Assembly: GCA_028023455.1 (NCBI GenBank)
Contig: JAQFVV010012477.1
Coordinates: forward strand, 1,051,501-1,115,500
From: Epiperipatus broadwayi
Taxonomy: Eukaryota > Onychophora > Udeonychophora > Euonychophora > Peripatidae
DNA length: 64,000 nt
Direction: 5' to 3'
Part shown: positions 23,601-36,560 of the stretch, one piece after another
How the letters are laid out: each line of letters opens with the position of its first letter
How positions within the stretch are numbered: the first letter of the stretch is position 1
Program-made: the position numbers and the translations under genes
Notes under the pieces: model-generated
What the model saw: the letters and a program-made list of their open reading frames with translations, nothing else
Databases searched by the model: none
Told to the model about the DNA's origin: nothing

Positions 23601-26600
23601 TTTATTTAAATAAAAATAGATAAATTGAATATTAAGAAATGGAATAAGTTATTAAATGTTATTTTAAAAGTTATTTTAAATGTTTAAATAGTTTTAATAA
23701 AATAATAATTTATTTAAAAGTAATATTTTAAATAATATTTTAAGTTCATTACGTTATAATTTTTTTATTTTCAAATATAATTCTACTATAAACTAAAAAT
23801 ATGTAAATTTGTTCTCAAGCTAAAGTAAGAATTAACCAATAGGAATAGGTATTCTTACAGACTATAAATATCATTGTAACTAAGTTATCGGGGGAGATTA
23901 ATAATGTATTGAAACCGGAGAAAGGTAAATTATAACTATTAAAAGATAGTATTTTAAAATCTTATATTTTAGTCATTTTTTTTTTAGTACTTTCTCATAA
24001 TTTATTTGAAAAAAAAAAACTAATTGATAATTTTAACAGTAACTTGCAAAAAAGAGAGTGTAAACTAAAAAATATTTTAATAATTTTGTTTAACATGCTT
24101 TGTTAAATTTTCTAAAGTTCCTTTATCAGTCGTATTTTATCTAAAAGTTTAACCTAAACTACGCAATAAAAAATGGATATACTACGAAATAAAATGGATA
24201 TAAATTGTAATACTAAAAAAATATTTGAAACATTTATTGATACAGCTTTATTTATGCATAACTGGAGAACTTTTTTGGTACATAAAAAAAAAAAAAAACC
24301 ACAGCACAGACATCATACGTAGTCTAATGAAAAAATTGGAGACGCATTATTATTTATAAGCCTATCCAAGATTTATTTTAAATGGTAATAAGATAATTGT
24401 ATATTGCATGAATTATTTTATATAATATTATATCAAAAGGAGTAAAATGTTATATCCTTTCTGAAGGTAACATTTTTTTTTTTTAAAGTGATATATAAAA
24501 ATACCAAACGAAAGTTTAAATGTATCAAGAAGGAAACATATATAAAAAAGTGAACATATAGTTGAATAAGAGATGGATCCATGGAAATACAAATAGTACT
24601 TAAAAGTTCATTGAATATTTTTAAAGTTAAATTAGATGGATTGATGCATCGGATATGCAGAGAATATTGGTAGAGAAGATTAAGAAGCTTCACGGGATTA
24701 ATTAATACTATGATTTAATAATTATCATCCTAAATACTAAAACCAAGGATTATTTTCTATAAATTTTACTAAATGGATTAATAATTATTTTTATTTTAAA
24801 CTTTAATGTGCTTAGAGGAGAACATTTTTGAAAAACTCTAGAGAAAATAATAAACATTTTGGACTTATCAGAAACTATCATCAAGAAAATATGTAACTAT
24901 AGTTTTAATTCTTTTTATTTTGTTAACCTAGTTTAAATCTAAATTTTTATATAAGATTAGGAAAAACATAAAAACATTAATTTATTAATATTAAAATTTT
25001 ATAATCTAATAATTTAGCTAAAAATATTTTAATAAAAAGTGTATGGGTGTGAATTTTTTATATCTGCAATGCTCAAGTGGATAAAGAAAAGCCTACTGAA
25101 CACGATGACTAGATAAAGATTATTGGTAATAATAATAGCTATTAATAATTTATAATGTATATTTTTTTGTGTTTTCTTTAGATCATCTATGGATAGTAAG
25201 AATGAAGTATAAAAGGTTTTTTTTATTTATATGTACCGCATTTCATACAACATTTTAAAAAAAATATTATGAAATAGGATTGATTTGAAAATATGCATAC
25301 GAGATTGTTATTATTTTTTTTTATTAGTAATATAATCCAACATAACAAATAATTATGTGATTCTTTTAAAATTTTTATGTTATGGGATATTCAAATCTTG
25401 TCTAAGTAGATTGTATATGATTAGACATATAAAATAATGAAGCAAGCAGACTTTTCTTGTGGAACAGCTAGATTGTTTAACTATTAATGAATTTTATTTA
25501 TTGTTTTGTAAATGTAGATAGTTATTTATCGATGTAAGATGTGGAAAATCTTGAGAAAGAATGTTGAGATAGTGGCTTGGAAGTACTTAGTGAACAGGAA
25601 AACAAGATGATGTTTTTAAGAAATTGGATGTTATAAGGAATGGAAATAATATTTAGTTTTTATGTGGTTATCAGCATAGTTAACATAGCCCTATGACTGA
25701 TACACATTTTATTTGGACAGTGTTTATATTTCTTTAAATATTTGATGTTCTAATAAAGCTGAAGAAATAGCTTTAACATCGTCCCTGTACTAGAGGATAT
25801 TAGGCAAGTAAATGCCATACCTCTTCGCACTGTGCCATGATTTTGAGATATGTTAAGAGTTTTCTTCCTAAATCCTATGCATCTGTTTTCGCTATCTTTA
25901 TTTCATGTAACTGCATCGTTTAGTAAGATATTTTAAAAGAAATTATAAATAATTTAGAACTAAGGTTATGCTATCGTTTTTGGATAAGATTAGTTTATTT
26001 GCTTATAAGGAGCAGAATATTATAACTTAAAATTGAAGATCCAAAGTATCCTAAGGAAAGAAAAGAATCATAGAATATATTTTGAATTTTATTTCGGAAA
26101 TGAAATATAAACTTTTTTTAAAATAAAGTATCTAAACAAAGATATTTTCTTTAAAGTGATAATAATTTTAAATGCTTTAGTATTTTTTTTTTAAGAGAAA
26201 ATAAGCATTGCATATTTTTAAAATACAATAGTACAAAGTAAATTATGTAAACAATATGCATAGTATATTTTTGTTTATTGATTAACAGACATGTATTGAT
26301 GATTACACTTATATCATACTAAAGTAGGGCTTAAAGAAGAATATATTATGATTAGTAAACATTGTGTGATAAATACTAAAATCTAGTATTGAATTTTGGA
26401 TAATATTTTGTGTAACATCTTTGACTTTGCAAGATGAAATTTTTTAAAATATCTTGAGAAATCCATACTCATTATAAAATTTTGTTTTCTATAAAATGTT
26501 TTTCTAAGTATGAATTTTTAAAATAAGATAGTTTAATAATATTAAGGATAAAATGCTGTTGCTAATAAAGTATATAAATATACTTGTAATAAGTTAACCA

Positions 26601-27600
26601 TAATGAGAAACCCAATAGGAACATTTTTTTAATTTTGTTCTAAATCTAAATAAAGATGTAATTGAAATATAAATTATTTTTTATATAACCTGGTAGATCA
26701 AACTGTAAAGTAAAAAGGTTAAGGATATCCACTGTAAATAGTGTAAATAAATTGTTGATTTATTTGTTGTTAGTAATAAACGTTGTTAAATTTTGTTATT
26801 TCAAAAATTTTGTGTCCGAGTTATTTATTTCTCCACATCGCTGCATGAAATCACGATATATGCATAATAATCGAAACAAATATATAATTTTGCACAAAAA
26901 GATAAATAGAGAATTATTTAAGAATTTAAATATTTTATTGGTATTCATTATAATTAAATAATCATAATCTTACATTATTTTATTGGTCATAAATCAGTTA
27001 TCACAATATTATATTAAATTATATGCTATCAGTTGCCACACATATTTTGTTTGTCAGATTATTAAAATGCTACCACGTATTTATTATATCATTATATGAA
27101 GAATATTATTATTGTTATTTATTATTATTAGTTTCAGTGTAGTAGATTATGACATAAAATCCCTTCTCATATTTTACTACCATATTTTTAAATTAACTTA
27201 GAATAAACTATATGAACCTGAGATTATTTTATTGAGCTAGATTATTAAATAGAAGATTAAGATTTAATTATTAGTTTAATCTTAGTGAGTAGAAGTTATT
27301 AAAGTCGTAAGAATACTCTGAATTTGTTGTTTGAAATAATAATAATAAAGGGGGGGGATAGTGTTCTTATGCCATTGAGGTAGTATCCTGTGGGATATTG
27401 GCTCAATGTAATCTATCTTGTCACCTGTATTTTCACTTCAAGTCTCATGAAAATATTAAATATTTATTTAATTTATTTTTATAAACTGAACCTTATTCAT
27501 ATTTTAAATTTGAGCTAGTGAAATATTTTAATTTTAATGCTGAATATTTTAGTTATTAATTATTAAATGAGATAGAACCCGTTTTATTTTATATCATATA
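20650..27600. other. AT-rich DNA without recognised gene
   Basis: Only very short open frames. The subregion 22150-22640 is A-rich and holds loosely repeated phrases such as TTCAAATAACTGTCAAAA (22200) and TTCAAATAACTCTCAAAA (22468), together with ATGTGGCCAAAAA and ATGTGACCAAAAA, probably an eroded repeat. A 1-kb stretch from 25.1 kb is slightly more complex but has no supported coding frame. A G7 run lies near 27352. Confidence 0.45.
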
Positions 27601-27629
27601 TTATCTGGAAGTGAAGATGCACGAGAGCA

Positions 27630-27706
27630 GGTTAGAATATATATATATATTCTGGATATATATAATATATGCCGAGAGCATATATAGAATATATATATAT
27701 ATTCTG
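27630..27706. repeat. Duplicated AT-rich palindromic block
   Basis: The string TAGAATATATATATATATTCTGGA occurs as two near copies around 27633 and 27686, separated by a TATATAATATATGCCGAGAGC segment. Each copy is itself self-complementary (AGAATATA...TATATTCT). GAGAGCA precedes each copy or its neighbour. Confidence 0.7.
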
Positions 27707-27949
27707 GAATAATTAAATAAAAAATCAAAACATGATAGATATTTTTTTAAGTGCAAAAAAAATGAAAGATGTAGAAAAATTTAAACCAATAGTTTAACAA
27801 ATAATATTTAGTCAATAAAGTAAATAAATTAAGAGTATATAATTACCATGCATGGTAACTACTTTTAACGTAATCTTTATTTTTGAAGTATGTAGTAATG
27901 TAGTTTATATGCATTCAAGTGTATAGTACTTATTACATATTTACTATTA

Positions 27950-28814
27950 TACACCTGGGTCTCTTTTTACGTGGACTTATTTAACACGAAGTTACGTGAT
28001 TCGTGTTTCACCGGAAGTCGATTTCCGATAATGCGCTATTACTTTAAGTAATAAATTTTGCGCACTTATGTTATATTGAAAGTAATAGCACATTATTGGA
28101 ATTCGACTTTCATCTTAGTCATTTCAATATTTTCAGTGCTTTATAATAGTAAGATTTTATGCAATAATGAAATTAAAATCATGATTTCCACATTTTATGT
28201 ATACACATATTAAATTTTACAAGATTATAATGTAAATTTGTTCAAACATTGTGCGTGTTAATTTTGCATTTTAAATCACATTCTGTTTTTGCTTTTTAAA
28301 AAAGAATGTAATCAATTATTATTTTCTTATTAATGACACTAATCATTAATGTGCTCTTAAATTCCAACGAGAGCTAAATGGTTGTAAGTCTGGATTCGCG
28401 AGCTTGGTAAACAATTAATAAAATCATCATCTCAAAGATTAATTACTAATTACGTTGTCACCAGAAAATCATAATTAAAACGTGTATAAAAAAATGTAAA
28501 TTACTGTACTGCAAATTATGCATAAAAATATATTATTTTGAATAAAATTAAATATTATAGTTAAAAAAAGTTTGCCTTGTATCAATTTTTTTCAAATTTG
28601 AAATTTGTTATTAGTCATATTTTATTTCCTTATTTTTTTTTTGTGCGAATTTTAAAGTAATTTTACATTGGTGCTTTGCTTTTACACGAATTTTGAAAAA
28701 TCACAGACCGCATCCCCCCCTTTTTCAATGTAAGTTATGTCTATTTTTGCGTGATTTCGTTTGCGCGTGTTTTCTGAGGAATCTATCTATCGTATAAAAC
28801 GAGACCCAGGTGTA
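27950..28814. mobile_element. Non-autonomous TIR DNA transposon, candidate pogo/Tigger type
   Basis: The ends are inverted repeats. CACCTGGGTCTC at 27952-27963 matches GAGACCCAGGTG at 28801-28812 perfectly, and the similarity runs on imperfectly (left TTTTTACG, right GTTTTATACG when reverse-complemented). The dinucleotide TA flanks both ends (27950-27951 and 28813-28814), consistent with the TA target duplication of Tc1/mariner-pogo elements. The interior (861 bp) has no transposase frame. It is richer in CG than its surroundings and has an internal hairpin (arms about 28013-28050 and 28075-28115, GAAGTCGATTTCC against GGAATTCGACTT). The superfamily call is inference from TIR style and TA duplication. 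Confidence 0.7.
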
Positions 28815-30012
28815 CTGTAGTTTGTATTAAGGGAGTTAATATTACCTATCTATATTGTTACAGATACCACCTTACATCTCTCCAATACATGTTAAATACC
28901 ATGAGGCCCAATATGAATCCAAGACCCATAACTTTGGCATTATTTTTCAATTACTAGATTAATAAATATTAAACAACTAAAATTGATAACCCATTAATTG
29001 TACAAACAATTTAAACACCAACTTAATTATATTGTAAATAAATATTTAAATAAACTTATAAAACATACAAGCTAACAAAACATTAGCATTTATTACCTTG
29101 TTAAGTGTCTTATAAGACCAACTAATATAACAATACATGGTAAATAAGATGAAAAAAAGAACACAATCAAGACATGAAAATTAATATTAAAGTAAAAAAA
29201 TATCAAATAAAACTTTTATTGTTATTAACAAATTACATATATTAATATTCATTTAAAATGATGTCAACAATGGACTTAAATGATGGTCATGAAATTTCTT
29301 TTTCTTCTCCAAAAAGAAATAAAAAAATTTATCTCCTAAATAACCTACAAAAAATTAAATAGAGGATTTGAATTTACAATTCGAAGACAAACATCAGCCA
29401 ATTTTGAGTAGAAATACTATTAAAAACCAATAACTGAACAATGGAGATAGCGAGAACAAACATATAGAATTAAAGTTAGACAACCAGGAAATTTAAAAAT
29501 GAAATCTTTGCAAATAAATTCAGATCATTCAAATTTCCAAAGTGTCAGTAATTCTAAGTTTTAAATTGCAATATCTAGATTAAAAAATATGCAATAATAC
29601 AAGAAATATTGTTATTATTTCACTTAAAATAAGAAATTAAAGAAAGATATAAATAGTAGTAAAAACAAATATGCATTGCTAAATGCAAAAGTGACATCAG
29701 CGAAAGAAAGACATCATCCATTAATCTATAACTTGTCAAACCCAGGATGAAATTGACCTAGCATTTTATACCAGGACTAAGGTACATCAGGACAATTCTT
29801 AATGAATGGATTCTATAAGTTTCTGTTTCAAGGCAGAGATTCCAAAGCTATAAAGGATAAGTAAACTAATATATGTTCAAGAACCCTCACAATTCACCAT
29901 CTATACCCTGAAATGGATTAACAAAGAATACTGGAATGATTTACTAGGACATTTTTTTTTATAAATTTCAAAACCAAATATAAGTTGACATCTCTCACTT
30001 AATTTAATAAAG
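28815..30012. other. AT-rich, CpG-poor DNA without recognised gene
   Basis: No coding frame. A tRNA-gene-like internal box was considered near 28900 but is too weak. The sequence resembles eroded repeat DNA, like that at 1-6 kb. Confidence 0.4.
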
Positions 30013-30613
30013 TCAATTTAATAAAGTTTTTTTTTTTAAATTTGCTTTGTAAATAATTAGTTTCATGTTATGTTCTACCATGGTCAAAGATTGGAATGGT
30101 AAAAACATTTAATTGCTGACATAGTAGAAATACATTATTGACACACACAATTATATTATTTTACTATGTTTAAAAGTTTTGAATTTTTGTTTTGTTACTT
30201 AATAAACATTGTTGATTTAAATTACATTGGGCTCTAGTTTATCAAAATCATTTATAATTCATTCATCTATTTATAATCGAATATATATTCATACACACAT
30301 TTCATTCTTATATAATAGTGGAGTAACATGTTTGGATGGATCTTTAAATCAATTGGAACCTGTATCTATCTAGAGTAAATGCATGCCTGAAAAGATCAGA
30401 AAGTGGAATTCTCCCTGAGTTCAAATACTGAGGCATAATGGAATCTAAATTTTATGTGTAAATTTAGAGCGCCACTTTGAGGTAAACATAATCATAGGTT
30501 AGATACTTTATCGCATCATTCAGAGCATCCTACCAGAAAACCCTAGGCTTGCCTGTTGTGAGATGCATTTCACCTTTTCTGGTGAAATATCTCCACTATT
30601 ACATTCTGACACT
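30013..30613 (+). repeat. Interspersed repeat, copy A (~600 bp)
   Basis: This block aligns along its whole length with 41726-42363 in the same orientation. Shared phrases include TTTGCTTTGTAAATAATT (30041 and 41755), AAAAACATTTAATTGCTGA, TTGACACACACAATTAT, GTTTTGTTACTTAATAAACA, AACATGTTTGGATGGATCTT and ATCATAGGTTAG. Divergence is moderate with several indels; one indel of about 40 bp lies in the second half. No coding potential. It could be an LTR or a long SINE/MITE-type unit. It has no obvious TG..CA ends. Confidence 0.8.
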
Positions 30614-31379
30614 AATCTTTAGGCACACAAAACAGGAGTTTCTAAGGAGTTCCAGCCATTGTACTGGTGAATTTAAAAAAAAAATTTTGGGGATTTTATT
30701 CTTTTGCAAATTTTTTATGGTATACAAACCTGATGAATTTACTTGAGTAGCAACTATTTGATACATCCACCTATAAAAGGATGAGACTTGTGGATTTAGA
30801 CTATTTCCAAGCAACCACTTGAAAAAAGGAAAAACCTCACATGAAACATTGAATATATTAACTGATAAGAATTAAATTATAAACTGAGGCCACAAAAAAA
30901 TAAATTAAATTAAAATAGGTGAGTTAGGCAAATAAAAGGAGATGTTAGAAAAGTAGGCATTCAAAACATATGCATAAACAGAAAAAATACAGATAGAAAT
31001 TAAATATAAGTGCTGAATGGCAAGGAGTAGCAGAAGGTCCTATGACATGTATTTATTTTTATCTATAAAAAGATATAACTTTATACTTAACTATTAAACA
31101 ACAATTTGATGATAAGCAGAAGTGGAAACATTTATTTAATGCAAACATGAAACATTATAAGTAACCATAAAATAATAGTGATAATGAAGTAAAAGGTGAT
31201 ATTATTGGTAGTGGGAGGGTCTTCATAGATCCAAATATGTGGGTGGTCTATGACTATAGATAATCACCCTCCATAGGCACATGTGACAGATCAGATGTTA
31301 CCTCAAGCTCAAGAAGCACTTGATGATGAGATGACACAAAGTACTCAAAGTCAAAATAGCACAAGCTATAGGAAATAAA

Positions 31380-31676
31380 ATGACCCTAGAACAAATGATC
31401 CAAATGATCATGAATGGTATGAAAACAAAAGGAAGCAGCCTGATAATGAGCAGTATCAAGGAAGGGGTGAGCAGCATGAAAGAAGAAATAATACATGATA
31501 TGAACAACAGCATAAGAAGAATCGGAGCAACAATGGAATATTATATGCATGGAATAATAGAAGATATGAAACATCCTGATGTGATGCGTCTTGAGGACCT
31601 GATGGCCCTCACAAAGACCAAAATGACCATGTACAAAGCAACACTGGAAAAAGTGGTAGAAAAGTGATTCAAACAT
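31380..31676 (+). pseudogene. Open frame with coiled-coil character, possible retroelement gag remnant
   Basis: A 95-codon frame is rich in Met, Lys, Glu and Ile with heptad-like spacing in its middle (SSMKEEIIHDMNNSIRRIG). It closes at a stop at 31665-31667 while weak similarity in composition continues. I do not recognise the family. It lies about 650 bp upstream of a Gypsy integrase remnant on the same strand, so a gag-derived origin with loss of the protease-RT region between is possible. Chance cannot be excluded, since complementary-strand frames are also open here. Confidence 0.3.
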
Positions 31677-32328
31677 GTGATCAGATCAACGAGGTGGATC
31701 AAACCATCAACTAGAGTCCAATCTATGCCAAATGACACCAGTCACTGAAGTATAGCAAACTGAGACTGACACAAGTATCCATAATAATAGGGAAGAGTGT
31801 AATGGTACACTAAACTGCCTGAGACTGCTCTCAAGGATCCTTATAGGATGAATAACATGTGTGGAATTCACTCTTCTACATCACACAATACCTGAGACAA
31901 AAGATTACTCTCTCAATTTCAATTTAGAAGAGATAATGCTGAGCATAAATCCTGCCAACCCTGATAACCATGAGGCAGATAGTGAATCTATGAGGGATGA
32001 GAAAGATATGCAATGCGAAGGCAAGTTGTAGAGTTTAAGTGCAGCAGCACTATCCAATTGAACATTGAGTATGCTGAAGTGCACCACACTATTATGCCAC
32101 AGATTAATGATATAATGAGTTCAAACCACTCTATAAATCTGCCTATAGACAATGTACAATTCCAAGTTAGATTGTGAATCTCAGGAGTTGAGAGAAGAGC
32201 ATTCAAATTATATTCCCAAACATCAAGTGAAACTTAGCTCACAGGATTTTCAGAGTAACTCGAAGTCAATTGATGAACACATGAGAGTCAAGAAAACTCT
32301 ATATTCTAAAGTCACCATGAACTAATAC

Positions 32329-33276
32329 ATGGAAGAAAATGTGATGATAAACAAATTGGATGTATATTTGGAATTGTCCCAGAATGTTCATATTTACCAT
32401 CAAAACCAAGTTAAAATGTTTGCCAGACACAACGTTGATGAACTGTATGGCATCTATCAGACTAAAGCATTACTAATTATAATAGATATCATAAAAGAAT
32501 ATTATCACAATAGAAAGACCAATTTCGAAAACACAAATGAAGTCAAAAGATTTGATTATCTTAAACGTGTATTAATGCATTTAAAATCCACCCATAATCA
32601 AAGAAATAATCAAAATGTAGAAAATCATTGGCAAACAATGGACCTAAACCAAGAAACAAAATAGTCCATGGTTCCATAAGTTGTGAAACATCTATGAAGG
32701 CACCTTTACATTCATTAAGGATATGACATGGTAGTGCCTAAGAAGCACATATTAAGAATGGACCTCAAGGATTGTCATCTGGAATGTATAAATTGGACAA
32801 ACTGAAAGGAATGAACACAAATATAGTGTTTTATAACTGTGATGTCACAAACATAAGGTTGAGATATTAAAAAACAAGTAGGACATGAGTAGACATTCCA
32901 ATAAAACATAGAGTATAGGCCATCCAAACAACCCAAGAGTGACATGAAGACATCAAGTATCAACCCACAGTTACACTCTATGTGACATGGAAAGTAAAAT
33001 ACAAAAAGTGTATAAACAGCTCTGGATAAGGCTAAACAAAGAAACAAAAAACAAGAAAAGTACACACAATTTTAAGTTAGGAGATATTTTTTTGTGAAAA
33101 CACCCCTTCTGAAAAAACAGAAAGAAAATAAATATCAAAAATTTTATTATCCACATGAAGGATCATTCACTATTGTAAAACTATCAGATCCAAATGTGTT
33201 TTGGATAAATATAGGAGAAATTAGGGGTAAATATAATGCCTACACTTTGAAGCCATGTTTTGGTCAGTCAGAGTGA
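32329..33276 (+). pseudogene. Degenerate Ty3/Gypsy integrase
   Basis: This is the integrase end of a Gypsy polyprotein, broken by stops and shifts. The 111-codon frame at 32329-32661 ends with RKTNFENTNE... and, 25-30 residues on, NNQNVENHWQT. This corresponds to the part of the integrase core running from the DQG-x-NFE motif to the catalytic Glu of ...G-x-VE-x-x-N. At 32990-33276 a second frame, with only one or two stops, gives the C-terminal region: a basic helix (LDKAKQRNKKQEKY), then KTPLLKKQK, then PHEGSFTIVKLSDPNVFWIN and LKPCFGQ. The last blocks match the GPY/F module (GPF/Y-T-V-x-x-LS and LKPC at the end). The element is dead. Neither LTR has been identified, though repeat copies A and B lie on either side. 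Confidence 0.7.
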
Positions 33277-33955
33277 CTATATAATTGACATACTTACTTA
33301 GCTTATATGCAAGTGAAAAGATAGGTAATTTCTATAGCTAAAACTAGAAAGAAAAGTGAAAAGTGAGGTAATTTCTTTAGCTAAAACTAAAAAGAAAAAT
33401 GAGATGACAACAAAAAATAGGGTCATTAATTTATGATGAGTAGACCCAGGTAAGCACAAAAGCATTTTACAGGGATACTTTAGAACCAACTGAGACCTAG
33501 GAGTTGATCCATACTGAATGATGGACACTAATATTTTGTTTAGATCTTAAAAAATCTAGTAAGTCTCAAAATTGAGCAGGATAAAGGCTAATAAGTGTAA
33601 CTATGTGCAATAGAGACATATTGTACATTGAGTTCAAATCACATAACCATCATAAAAAGACCCATATATAATTCTCACTTTACTGTAATATAGTTAATGA
33701 AGAAGGAAATTATAAAAGAACTTAGGTATAGTTGAGGAAATAGAAGATAAAATGAGTAGGCCTTATAACCCTTCTTTTAAAAAACAGCCAATTCAATGCT
33801 CAATCAATACATATATTACTTAAGTGTTAAAATTTTGATTATGTCATAAAATCTTAACCCTGTAAGGATAGATTACAATGCTATAGAAACCAGTCTTTAT
33901 TTCTTCACACCAGCAAATTAAACCCATTTAAAATGTAAACTTAACTAACAGGTGG
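33277..33955. other. AT-rich, CpG-poor DNA, no gene
   Basis: It contains a small tandem duplication around 33310-33400: GGTAATTTCTATAGCTAAAA, then GGTAATTTCTTTAGCTAAAA, each followed by CTA.AAAGAAAA. It may be the 3' untranslated remains of the adjacent Gypsy element. No other structure is seen. Confidence 0.4.
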
Positions 33956-33957
33956 TT

Positions 33958-33974
33958 GAATATGCACTATCATT

Positions 33975-34012
<38 letters not shown>

Positions 34013-34033
34013 ACCAATATGCACTATCATTTT

Positions 34034-34069
<36 letters not shown>

Positions 34070-34074
34070 ACCAG
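33958..34074 (+). repeat. 60-bp tandem duplication carrying a TA microsatellite
   Basis: AATATGCACTATCATTT.TGT followed by a long (TA)n run and ATTGTACCA occurs twice back to back (about 33958-34015 and 34016-34074). A short unique sequence with its microsatellite was duplicated as a unit. Confidence 0.85.
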
Positions 34075-34079
34075 TCAGA

Positions 34080-36560
34080 ATTGTATGTTCATCTAACAAG
34101 AATTAGCATTTAAGCAAAAGTACCTAGAGTTCAGTCATATACGAGATACACAGGTCAGGGATACTCATGAACTCCTCCCTATTGCCCACTTCCCAAGTCT
34201 ATCCCATTACAAACAACATTTCTGATGATAGCAGCCTACCTTTCAATTATCTCCGGCCCAGAGGGTCAGCAGAGACACAAGAGACTTAATGCTTAACTAA
34301 ACAATAACGTAACATAATAACAGATGTGCATGCATGAACCAATAAAATCTCCAAAAGATAGATTATTAAATATGAATTTATTTAGCATGATATTAATAAT
34401 AAGAATCGATTAATATGTGAATAGCTGGATATAGAGATTTACAATAAGTTAGAACCTTTACTATACAAAGAATACTCGATCTAGGTTTCACTTACGGTCC
34501 CTTAGGCATTCCATATCAACCTTAATAACATATCTTAAGGGTTGATGGATATGCATTACTAAACATACATGGTAAGAAATTAATTATTTGAACCAATGCG
34601 GCTTAATATGCTAATACAATTTAACAGGTTTCTATTATTCACGCTATGACATTTTTAAATCATTAAAACTATGACAGAGTGCAATAACCATATATGGGCT
34701 TTTAGAATGAATATTTATAATATTTCAAGTTACATAGAATATAACAAAATTCAATAATTGTAAGTGGGCTTTTATCATACCTATTACATTTTAAATAATA
34801 AATGAACTAGCGAGCTTGGATTACACCTGGATTTCATTCGAGCTGCATTGACAATAGATTAATTATTTTGGGACCTTATGAGATGATTCCCCACTTATGA
34901 TTTGTGAAAAGAGTAAGGAAAAGCATAACTATTTCGACATTGTCACATGACTCGACCTTTATAGTTTTTATTAATAGTTAATTATTAACGTATTTAACAG
35001 CGATTAAATGAAGGGTGGACAGTGCTAATAAGCGATAATATATAATAAGGCAAATTAAATTTATATTATAACGAGAACTTGGGATAGCTTAGGAAAATCA
35101 TATCATCATGGCTTATGGGCATCTAAAATATATGAGGAAGGATGAACGATAGCATGTGGACTGGATGACAATGTTTGAGAGGATGAGAAGGTTCATCAAC
35201 TTGAGGATGAAGAATATAGGCTTATCTGCACTTGTGACAGATAGCATCCGAGGAGGTGGTCGGCAAGATACCATGGTTCCGATTTGTCAAATGTTAACCC
35301 ATAGCAGTGCTTACACAACCAGCACAATCTGTGGGAATTGGGGCCTCCACACTCCGCCGAGAAATGTGCTTTATGGATTCCAATAACGGGAGAAAGTATG
35401 ATAAAGCAACTTTTGATTTATGAACGCTATCATCGGGACACTTGCGAAGGCTTTCAGGTTTGTCTTAATCCTGATTTATCTGGCCAAAAATAGTAATTAA
35501 GCCTAGCGTAATGAAATAATTATGTGCAAGCAATCCCAAAAGGGGGGCATACAATTTATTTAAAGAACTTATCTGACACATTACTAATAGAATATAAAAA
35601 TTAAGAATCCCTTCGCTAAATGCATATTAACACGCCCGGGAAATTAATTACTTAAATTATCATTAAGTGGCAGGCTACTTATATAATGAATCATCACTTG
35701 AAATGAGGATCTGAATTTAATTTATTTAATACGGAACTTCTATAATATTGATCAATAGCATGAAATAATAGTAAATAATTTAGTTTAAATAACATTGTAT
35801 GGCATAATATTAATTAATAAAACATAGTTTAGGAGTACTTCTCAATCGAGTGAATTTTATAGTGTAGTAAGAAAACTTACATTTATGGTTAAATATTCCC
35901 TAATGGCGGAATAGCAAAAATAAAATAAGATTGATTCGCCAGATTGAGTTATCAGCATATTAAAATTGGTATGATTTGCATAATATTAAATAAAAAAATT
36001 TGCTGCATTTAAAATAAAAATACAATAAGAGTGAAAACCTAGCATTTGAGTTTAGAAAGTAAAATACAATTTAAATATAAGAGCAAAAAGAAATCAAAAA
36101 GAAGGTCGTGTTTAAGCAATTAATCGGTTTAGCATTACCGATGGAAAAATAAGCAATTACATTTTGAAATTATAAGGATTACAAAACTAGAGATATTTAA
36201 AAAGACATACATTAGGTGATTGGAATTAACATTATTGAAGGTTGAAGTTTACTTTTTATGATTGAGAGGATTATTAAGATGAAAGCATTAGAGTTTATTT
36301 TGCAGCAGGGAATTACCTTTCTTTCAGATGACTTCACGGCCATCTGCACACGTGTTGGTTCCATGTTTTACGAAATATAGTTAATTTAGCAGTATTTTGA
36401 CAAAATTGGAGTTTCAGTCTGTTCCTTATGTAATATACAGTTCATTTTGGCAGTAGTTTGGACACGATGGCTTACGAGTACTTTGGCATTGGTTAGATCT
36501 TGGAAAGATCGGGGAAGCAAATCTAAATTCTACTCACTCACCATTTTACGTTTCTGAGTG
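34080..36560. other. Unassigned region with higher GC and CpG
   Basis: This stretch is visibly less AT-extreme and keeps more CG than its neighbours. The longest open frame (35156-35386, +, 76 codons) has no motif and no ATG at its track start. Near 36555-36575 the minus strand reads GATGGGGGAAG then TTACGTCACTCAG. This resembles the polypurine tract plus start of a 3' LTR in Gypsy elements, so the region could be an LTR or a non-autonomous LTR element on the minus strand. I saw no second LTR copy to confirm it. Confidence 0.3.

Noticed and set aside
28890-28930. Possible tRNA-like box (ATGAATCCAAGACCC)
   Set aside because: Poor match to a B box and no A box at suitable spacing.
31298-32206. 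Several overlapping minus-strand frames opposite the Gypsy relic
   Set aside because: Antisense shadows of CpG-poor + strand sequence with no motif. The + strand carries integrase signatures nearby.
35156-35386. 76-codon frame in the GC-richer block as a host exon
   Set aside because: No recognised domain. No convincing splice-site pair and no further exon could be supported.
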